A stretch of 21,010 nucleotides of DNA from CAZYWA01 sp964650975 [NCBI: uncultured bacterium] (GTDB taxonomy: Bacteria; JADJOY01). The first letter of the stretch is position 1, and each line of letters starts with the position of its first letter. Under the pieces are notes generated by a model that was given only the letters and a program-made list of their open reading frames with translations, searched no databases and was not told the DNA's origin. Both the position numbers and the translations under genes were made by a program. Shown here piece by piece: positions 16,669 through 21,010 of this stretch. The stretch is taken from contig CAZYWA010000075.1 in the NCBI GenBank assembly GCA_964650975.1, positions 1 through 21,010 on the forward strand, written 5' to 3'.

Positions 16669-17553
16669 CTACTTCCGCTTGCCGGTGAAGTTGCCAGCGG
16701 GAAACGCTGGCGAGTTGTTGCAGGTTGTCTCCGTTCCGGAGATGGCCACGTTGTCGCCGTCGATGGTGAACGTCCCGCTGATGCCGACACAGAATCCGTC
16801 ACCCATCGCGAAGCCGAAGGTATGCCCCTGATCGGTCGAGTCGTCGATCGAGCCAGACAGGTTGCTCATGAAGAAGCAATTGATCGTATTGCTCAGGTCG
16901 TTGCAGCTCGCCGTCCACCCGATCCCGTTGGTGCCCGCGATCTGGCTGATCTTGTAGGTGTCGGAAATCGAGTCGCCGAACACCGAAGTGAAGTTGATCG
17001 TGTATTTCCCGGCCACGTTCGCGTCGGCGCCCGGTACCGGCGGCGGAGGCGGCTGCGTGGTCGTGTAGTGGAGCTGCACTTTGTCGCTCGCATGCCCCGC
17101 ATCGTCCTCGATCCAGAAATCGAGCGCGGACTCTCCGCCGCCGTCGGTCGAGGGAACCGCGATGCTCATGATCTCCGTGCCGGACTTCTGTCCCACGTCG
17201 GAGGGCGCGATGGTGGCCGAAAGGTCGCGTTGTTGCGTGATGTACGAGACGTGGGCCGTGGCGTAATCCGCATCGGGATCAGCCCAATCGAACCAGATGT
17301 AGAGCGTTGCCGCCTGGCCGCCTTGCACCGTGACCGGACCGCTCCGCGTCGTGTTGCTGTCCGAGATCTCCACGTTGTCGATCGTCGGCGCGCTCTCGTC
17401 CGCAACGGGGCCGCCACCAGAGCCGCCAGAACCTCCCGCACCGCCGCTTCCGCCGGAGCCGCCGCTACCACCCGCGTTTCCTCCACCGCCTCCCCCTCCA
17501 CCACCGCACCCAACGACCAACGCGAGCCCCAAAACAGCCATCGATCTCCGCAT
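16669..17553 (-). CDS. Gly-rich lipoprotein with C-terminal beta domain, unknown function
   Basis: This 294-aa protein starts at an ATG preceded by AAGGGGGGG (17557-17565, spacer 3). The signal MRRSMAVLGLALVVGC ends in a lipobox with Cys16, and a Gly/Ser tract of about 33 residues follows (GGGGG, then GGSGGSGGAGGSGG), a flexible tether seen in surface lipoproteins of environmental bacteria. Residues about 55-170 form an Ig-like or cadherin-like beta domain (TIDNVEISDSNTT, LDFWIEDDAGHASDKVQLHY). A PPPPPVPG linker then leads to a C-terminal domain starting GKYTINFTSVFGDS, with four cysteines (NDLSNTINCFF, DGFCVGISG), similar in outline to small lipocalin-like barrels. I cannot assign a family or ligand. 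It stands alone: a long inverted repeat follows it, and 241 bp separate it from the upstream gene. Confidence 0.8.
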   Translation of the reverse strand: MRRSMAVLGLALVVGCGGGGGGGGGNAGGSGGSGGSGGAGGSGGSGGGPVADESAPTIDNVEISDSNTTRSGPVTVQGGQAATLYIWFDWADPDADYATAHVSYITQQRDLSATIAPSDVGQKSGTEIMSIAVPSTDGGGESALDFWIEDDAGHASDKVQLHYTTTQPPPPPVPGADANVAGKYTINFTSVFGDSISDTYKISQIAGTNGIGWTASCNDLSNTINCFFMSNLSGSIDDSTDQGHTFGFAMGDGFCVGISGTFTIDGDNVAISGTETTCNNSPAFPAGNFTGKRK

Positions 17554-17569
17554 GATCCCCCCCTTGGCG

Positions 17570-17587
17570 CGCCCCAAAATTGGGGCG
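17570..17587. promoter_or_regulatory. 8-bp inverted repeat upstream of the Gly-rich lipoprotein gene
   Basis: CGCCCCAA and TTGGGGCG form a perfect inverted repeat with a 2-bp spacer, 16 bp upstream of the ATG at 17553. It could be a repressor operator or a hairpin in the mRNA leader. No promoter boxes are clear enough to decide. Confidence 0.35.
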
Positions 17588-17630
17588 AACCGTCGAACGC
17601 TCTCACGATTCGCGAATAGGTACAACTGCT

Positions 17631-17714
17631 CAGGATGGGGCGAAGAGCAGCGGCGAGAAGTTGGGCGACGATCTCGTGGCCACGAGTCGTCAGATGCATC
17701 GGATCGTTCGAGTG
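17631..17714 (-). pseudogene. Possible remnant of an SGNH/GDSL hydrolase C-terminus
   Basis: Read on the - strand, these 28 codons start HSNDPMHLTTRGHEIV, continue AQLLAAAL and end RPIL. This closely matches the C-terminal block of SGNH/GDSL hydrolases, where Asp and His (D-x-x-H-L-T-x-x-G-H) complete the catalytic triad. No start, Ser motif or full domain is present. The matching upstream sequence runs into the stop of the hydrolase gene at 17795 in another frame, where GLVVLLARAAGREANRR hints at a frameshifted continuation. I infer a decayed gene fragment lying between two intact genes, but a chance match in a 241-bp spacer is not excluded. Confidence 0.35.
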
Positions 17715-17794
17715 CGCCCTTCGATTCGGCGATTCGCCTCGCGTCCGGCCGCGCGGGCCAGCAGGACGACGAGCCCGACCGGATCGCGACGCGG

Positions 17795-18586
17795 CTAAGG
17801 GGCGAGCCGCTCGGCGAAGAACGCGAGCGTGCGGTCGAGTGCGGCGCGGGTCGGGTGACCGTCGCGGTCGACCAGGTCCTTGGTGAGGACCGAGTGGGCG
17901 ATGCGCGGGATGCGGTGCGGGTTCCCGGGCCCCGAGTCGATCTCGATCCCCTCGAAGCCGGCGCCCAGCTCGCGTCGCAGGGTGGCGAAGCGCTCGGCCG
18001 GGCACATGAAGTCGTGGGTGAAGCGCAGACCGAGCACCGCGAGGCCCTCGTCGCGAACCCGGCGTTTGAGCGTGGCGAGGTTCGCGTCACTCAGGTGGAG
18101 CGCCGCGCGATGCGAGGCGGTGAGCCCGACCGGGAGCGACGGCTGGCTCAGCACCGGCGCCAGCACCCACGGGTCGGCGACCAGCGTGAGCGCGAAGTTT
18201 CCCGTGAGGCACATGCCGACCGCACCCACACCCCGCCCGCCACAGCGCTCGTGGACGTGGCGGCCGAGCGCACGCAGCCACTCGGTGATGGGCGAGGCCT
18301 CGCGCCGCGCCAGCATCGAGAATTCGCGCTGGATGCACGCGTAGCGGAGAGCGCGGCCCATGTCGCGCGCGCTGTAGCGGACGCCCGGCTCGTTGAAGAG
18401 GCTCGGCAACACGGCGGTGAAGCCGCGCGCCGCGACCATCCGCCCGAACTCCGCCACCTGGCGCGTGATCCCCGGCACCTCGTGGACGATCACTACTCCC
18501 GGCCCCGTGCCCTTCCAGAACACGGGGCGCGTGGTGCCGAGCGCATCGAAGGTGCGCTCGTCGAAATCGGCGACGACCGGATGCAT
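17795..18586 (-). CDS. Dienelactone hydrolase family protein
   Basis: This 263-aa alpha/beta hydrolase of the dienelactone hydrolase family (PF01738) has the expected catalytic set. The nucleophile is Cys126 in GMCLTG, with Asp192 in HDFMCP and His224 in GNPHRIP. The Asp-His spacing (32) is close to that of classical DLH. Glu36 in VHEVPG corresponds to the Glu that positions the nucleophile. Length is typical (about 230-270 aa). No signal peptide is seen, so a cytoplasmic location is likely. The ATG at 18586 lies 2 bp after the stop of the upstream lipoprotein gene, suggesting translational coupling; no independent Shine-Dalgarno is clear. Family members cleave esters or lactones, and many are not true dienelactone hydrolases, so the substrate is open. 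Confidence 0.9.
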   Translation of the reverse strand: MHPVVADFDERTFDALGTTRPVFWKGTGPGVVIVHEVPGITRQVAEFGRMVAARGFTAVLPSLFNEPGVRYSARDMGRALRYACIQREFSMLARREASPITEWLRALGRHVHERCGGRGVGAVGMCLTGNFALTLVADPWVLAPVLSQPSLPVGLTASHRAALHLSDANLATLKRRVRDEGLAVLGLRFTHDFMCPAERFATLRRELGAGFEGIEIDSGPGNPHRIPRIAHSVLTKDLVDRDGHPTRAALDRTLAFFAERLAP

Positions 18587-18588
18587 CG

Positions 18589-19614
18589 TCAGCAGGGCGT
18601 GCGGACGCAGTCGTAGGTGAGGTCGATGAGCGGTCCCGCGTCGAGCACTTCGAAGTCGCCGGGCCGGATCGGGTCGAGGTCGCGCGGGCCGAGAAGGCCG
18701 TCCCACTTGGCGGCGGTGAAGCGGTCGCTCTGCGCGGTGAGCGCGACGTTGCCTCCGTCCGCCAGCGCCATACCGTAGCGCTGCATGGCGCGCGCGACCA
18801 CGCGCGACGCGTCGTTGGGTAGGCTCGCCAGGTCGAAGTCGGAGCGCAACCGCCAGCGCGAGCCGTAGACCGGCGCGGGCGACGGGCCGTCGGGTGCGCC
18901 CGCGTGGGTGGCCGGTGCGACGAACGCGCCCGCCCGAATGCGCTCATTGGGCAGGATGAAGCGGATCGCGTGGGCGATCTCGCCGGCGGCGACCTCGTCG
19001 GCGCTGAAGAGCAGCGGCGCGATCGGAAAGCCGGCCGCGTCGGCGCTCGTGCACTGCTCGCCTCGCCCCTCGGTGGCGTACACCCGCGTCATGTCCCAGG
19101 CCGCCAGGCACCCGCCGTAAAAGGTTCCGCCGGTGATGTTCGCGCGCCACATCTCGAAGAGCCGGCGGCTCTGGCGATCGGCAACGATCAGGTGGCAATC
19201 GCCGTCGGTCGTGCACGCGTAGCCGGTCTCGCCCTCGAGCGCGCCGCCCGGCGGCACCGGGACCGCAACCGCGTCACAGTCGGGCGTGTAGAAATCGTCG
19301 GTCGGCACGAACGCCTCGTGCGGTGTCGACGAATCCGCCGCGAGCACCTCGATCGAGAAGTCGACCTGAAGATGGCCGAGCCCCCACCCGCCGTGCTCCT
19401 CGAGCCAGCGAGTGATCCTGGGCGAATCCGGATCGAGAGCCGACGCCGAGACGTCCCGATACATCCACGCCCCGGCCGGGAAATAGGCGGCCGCGCTCGG
19501 CGGTGGACCACCACCCGGGCCAGGGCCGGGACCGCCACCGCCATCGGTGGAACTCCCGGCGCCGCCGGCGCACGCTGCAAGCAACAGCATCGCAAACCCA
19601 GGCGATCTCAGCAT
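18589..19614 (-). CDS. Predicted lipoprotein of unknown function
   Basis: This 341-aa protein begins MLRSPGFAMLLLAACAGG, with lipobox LAAC (Cys15), then a Gly/Pro-rich tether (GGGGPGPGPGGGPPP). The longer frame upstream would run into the tRNA gene and is rejected; ATG codons 1 and 9 of the chosen frame are both possible starts. The mature part has strong patches without a family I can name: GDCHLIVADRQSRRLFEMW, AAWDMTRVYATEGRG, ADEVAAGEIAHAIRFILPN, YGSRWRLRSDFDLASLP and QRYGMALADGGN. Their density of His, Trp, Tyr and Asp looks like a folded, possibly enzymatic or carbohydrate-binding surface domain. It lies 2 bp upstream of the dienelactone-hydrolase-family gene, so both are probably translated from one mRNA. 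Confidence 0.8.
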   Translation of the reverse strand: MLRSPGFAMLLLAACAGGAGSSTDGGGGPGPGPGGGPPPSAAAYFPAGAWMYRDVSASALDPDSPRITRWLEEHGGWGLGHLQVDFSIEVLAADSSTPHEAFVPTDDFYTPDCDAVAVPVPPGGALEGETGYACTTDGDCHLIVADRQSRRLFEMWRANITGGTFYGGCLAAWDMTRVYATEGRGEQCTSADAAGFPIAPLLFSADEVAAGEIAHAIRFILPNERIRAGAFVAPATHAGAPDGPSPAPVYGSRWRLRSDFDLASLPNDASRVVARAMQRYGMALADGGNVALTAQSDRFTAAKWDGLLGPRDLDPIRPGDFEVLDAGPLIDLTYDCVRTPC

Positions 19615-19712
19615 GGCGCGCAGTCTTACCCCGCCCGGACGTCCGGCACCGGCCCGACCCTGCGGCCCGCCCGAGGTCCGTAAGCACGACACCGCGGACT
19701 TCGCCACTTCCC

Positions 19713-19789
19713 TGGCGCGCGACGCGGGACTCGAACCCACGACCTTCGGCTTCGGAGGCCGACGCTCTATCCAACTGAGCTAGTCGCGC
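19713..19789 (-). tRNA. tRNA-Arg (anticodon CCG)
   Basis: The 77-nt sequence folds as a complete cloverleaf: acceptor GCGCGAC pairs with GTCGCGC, the D stem is GCTC/GAGC, the anticodon stem is TCGGC/GCCGA, and the T arm is GTGGG-TTCGAGT-CCCGC. The anticodon CCG (19753-19755) reads CGG, with discriminator G73 and an encoded CCA end. Reading CGG fits the GC-rich codon usage of the window. Confidence 0.97.
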
Positions 19790-19848
19790 AGGACTGCTTG
19801 GTACGCGAGAGCGAGCCGCTTCCGAGGGTGCGGCGCTCGAGCCAGAGC

Positions 19849-19877
19849 AATCTATGCCCGTGCTGGAGGTGCGTCAA
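19849..19877 (-). promoter_or_regulatory. Sigma-70 promoter of the tRNA-Arg gene
   Basis: On the - strand, TTGACG (19872-19877) and TAGATT (19849-19854) are separated by exactly 17 bp. They lie about 60 bp upstream of the tRNA 5' end, so the precursor would carry a leader of roughly 50 nt. This is among the best promoter matches in the window. Confidence 0.65.
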
Positions 19878-19932
19878 CGCGGGCCCCGGCGTGGCGAAGG
19901 GCCTCATCGGGGCTGTGGTAGCTTTCGAATCG

Positions 19933-20184
19933 ATGCGATCGGCGGACACCAGCGAGGAAGCGGCGCGGATTCAGCTCGAGATCTACCGTCGGATGCCGCC
20001 CGGGCGGCGGCTGGAATTGGCCTTCGAGCTCTCTGCGCTGAGCCGCCGGCTGGTGTTCGAGGGTATCCGACAACGACACCCCGACTACACCGACGAACAG
20101 GTCCGCCTGTCGGGGTTCCGCCTCCTGCTTGGACATGACCTCTTTCGCGCGGCCTATCCGGGATCTCCCGAGCTGACCCCGTGA
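19933..20184 (+). CDS. Small helical protein paired with a nucleotidyltransferase
   Basis: This 83-aa, probably all-helical protein is rich in Arg, Leu and Glu (EEAARIQLEIYRRMPPGRRL, then LSRRLVFEGIRQRHPDYTDE). The last part (VRLSGFRLLLGHDLFRAAYPG) is typical of a widespread uncharacterised small protein encoded just upstream of MNT-like nucleotidyltransferases. I chose the ATG at 19933; a GTG near 19890 would add about 14 residues, and neither has a strong Shine-Dalgarno. Its stop overlaps the GTG start of the nucleotidyltransferase (GTGA), so translation is coupled. The cassette arrangement suggests an antitoxin or accessory subunit, but that is inference from gene order. No DNA-binding motif is evident. 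Confidence 0.78.
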   Translation: MRSADTSEEAARIQLEIYRRMPPGRRLELAFELSALSRRLVFEGIRQRHPDYTDEQVRLSGFRLLLGHDLFRAAYPGSPELTP

Positions 20185-20753
20185 CTCAAGAAGACGTCGT
20201 GGTGATGGTGATCGACGCATTCGAGTCGTCGGGGGCCCGTTGCATGGTGGTCGGCTCTTTGGCGAGCAGCTTCCACGGGATCTTGCGTGCCAGTCAGGAT
20301 GCCGACATCGTCGTCGACGGTCCTCTCGCTTCGCTGCTCGCAGCGGTCGACCGCTTGGGGACCGCCTTTTACGCGAGCAAAGACGCGGCCCGTGAGGCGC
20401 ATCGACGGCGGCGTTCCTTCAACGTCATTCACATCGACACGGCGTTCAAGGTCGACCTGATCGTGCGGAAGGATCGACCGTTCAGTGAGTGCGAGATCTC
20501 TCGACGCCGGGCCGGTCCGCTCGCTGGGAGATCGGTTGGTTTCGCGACGGCCGAGGACACGTTTCTGGCGAAGCTCGAATGGGCCACCGACGCGGACTCC
20601 AGCCGCCAATACGACGACGCTTGCGGAATCGTGGCGACACAAGGCGACGCGTTCGACTGGGCCTACGTCGAGCGCTGGGCGGGCGAGCTCGGCGTCGTGG
20701 AGCTCACCGAGCGCGCTCGAAGCGGGAAGGCGTTTCGCGAGCGGGTGAGCTGA
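20181..20753 (+). CDS. MNT/AbiEii-like nucleotidyltransferase
   Basis: This 190-aa protein has the nucleotidyltransferase-fold signature near its N-terminus: MVVGSLASSFHG (22-33, with Gly25-Ser26), then RASQDADIVVD (36-46) carrying Asp40 and Asp42 as probable metal ligands. A third acidic position is Asp92 in FKVDLIV. The second half (TAEDTFLAKLEW, SRQYDDACGIV, WAYVERWAGELGV) fits the helical part of AbiEii/MNT-type proteins, some of which are toxins that modify tRNA or other targets with nucleotides. It starts at a GTG overlapping the stop of the small upstream gene by 4 bp. All catalytic-type residues appear present, so the gene looks intact. Whether it is a toxin, an antitoxin-type MNT or a house-cleaning enzyme is not determined. 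Confidence 0.85.
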   Translation: MTQEDVVVMVIDAFESSGARCMVVGSLASSFHGILRASQDADIVVDGPLASLLAAVDRLGTAFYASKDAAREAHRRRRSFNVIHIDTAFKVDLIVRKDRPFSECEISRRRAGPLAGRSVGFATAEDTFLAKLEWATDADSSRQYDDACGIVATQGDAFDWAYVERWAGELGVVELTERARSGKAFRERVS

Positions 20754-20779
20754 GGGACGGTCGGCTGGAGCAGTCCCTC

Positions 20780-20803
20780 GGGCGAAAACGGCTTCCTTCG
20801 CCC
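20780..20803 (+). terminator. Weak stem-loop after the nucleotidyltransferase gene
   Basis: GGGCGAA (20780-20786) pairs with TTCGCCC (20797-20803) across a 10-nt loop and is followed by ACTTTTGG. It lies 27 bp past the stop codon. The stem is short and the T run brief, so termination here is only possible. Confidence 0.35.
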
Positions 20804-20846
20804 ACTTTTGGCGGCCCCGCAGCGCGGAGGCAGCCCTCCATGGCCG

Positions 20847-20936
20847 TTTGGTAATACCAAATATACCATCTTGGTAACGTCAAAATGTCCAATTTGGTAG
20901 TGCTGTATCTACCATTTTGGTAATACCTTAACTACC
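20847..20936. promoter_or_regulatory. AT-rich array of TTGGTA/TACCAA palindromes (operator-like)
   Basis: Within 90 bp there are several inverted repeats of the half-site TTGGTA/TACCAA: TTTGGTA-A-TACCAAA (20847-20861), TACCA-TCT-TGGTA (20864-20876), CCAA-T-TTGG extended by TA (20889-20899), and TACCA-TTT-TGGTA (20910-20922). The last continues into TTGGTAATACC (20917-20927), and a further TACC stands at 20933-20936. The segment is strikingly AT-rich against GC-rich flanks. Such clustered half-sites are typical of operators for dimeric repressors (FadR-type GntR or toxin-antitoxin autoregulators). No gene for the binding protein is identified in the window. Confidence 0.6.
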
Positions 20937-20961
20937 GTGCCGGGCTGGTCTCGCCGCCCTG

Positions 20962-21010
20962 TCAGGACGCGATCGCGGTCGCCGGTTGCGGTGCCGGTGG
21001 CGCCGCGGCG
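20962..21010 (-). CDS. Possible C-terminal end of a leftward gene (cut by window edge)
   Basis: Entering from the right edge on the - strand, one frame reads AAAPPAPQPATAIAS and stops at TGA 20962-20964. The Ala/Pro-rich composition is typical of bacterial protein tails, but 15 codons are too few to confirm a gene. A + strand frame is also open to the edge from the GTG near 20937. Confidence 0.25.
   Translation of the reverse strand, partial: AAAPPAPQPATAIAS

Noticed and set aside
17400-17520. Short tandem repeats resembling a CRISPR or satellite
   Set aside because: They are codons of the Gly/Ser tether of a lipoprotein and have no spacer-repeat structure.
19713-19789. tRNA-Arg as an attachment site for an integrated element
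   Set aside because: I see no integrase gene and no direct repeat of the tRNA 3' end in the window. The nucleotidyltransferase cassette lies on the 5' side of the tRNA, whereas integrases usually use the 3' end.

Overview
The window is GC-rich bacterial DNA (roughly two thirds G+C by eye) with tightly packed genes. Signal peptides, four predicted lipoproteins or secreted proteins, a c-type cytochrome and a Wzx/Wzy-type polysaccharide locus indicate a diderm (Gram-negative-like) bacterium. The mix of FG-GAP proteins, Gly-rich lipoproteins and YVTN/cytochrome fusions fits environmental phyla such as Myxococcota, Acidobacteriota or Candidatus Eisenbacteria. The sequence alone does not fix the phylum.

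Region 1 (1-4355, + strand) encodes secreted proteins. First is the 3' part of an FG-GAP/VCBS beta-propeller protein. It is followed by two tandem paralogous secreted proteins of an unrecognised family with four conserved cysteines. A good promoter precedes the first paralog, the two share a conserved ribosome-binding leader, and the unit closes with a textbook 12-bp TTCG-loop terminator.

Region 2 (4410-13601) is a surface-polysaccharide locus. Two GT4-type glycosyltransferases on the + strand converge on a five-gene - strand operon. In transcription order that operon encodes a Wzx-like flippase, a WaaE-like GT2, an O-antigen ligase/polymerase with a C-terminal TPR-like part, a polyprenyl-phosphate sugar phosphotransferase and a second GT2. 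Start/stop overlaps and short gaps suggest one coupled transcript. It supplies chain initiation, extension, flipping and polymerisation; no export (Wza/Wzc) genes are in view.

Region 3 (13756-19614, - strand) holds cell-envelope genes: a lipoprotein fusing a YVTN-type beta-propeller to a di-heme cytochrome c module, a Gly-rich lipoprotein, a possible remnant of an SGNH hydrolase, a dienelactone-hydrolase-family enzyme, and an unrecognised lipoprotein only 2 bp upstream of it.

Region 4 (19713-21010) has a tRNA-Arg(CCG) with its own promoter, then a two-gene cassette (small helical protein plus MNT/AbiEii-like nucleotidyltransferase) of toxin-antitoxin-like organisation. Last comes an AT-rich array of TTGGTA/TACCAA palindromes that looks like a multi-site operator. 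The nucleotidyltransferase cassette with the palindrome array, and the tandem four-cysteine secreted paralogs, are the best candidates for undescribed biology.
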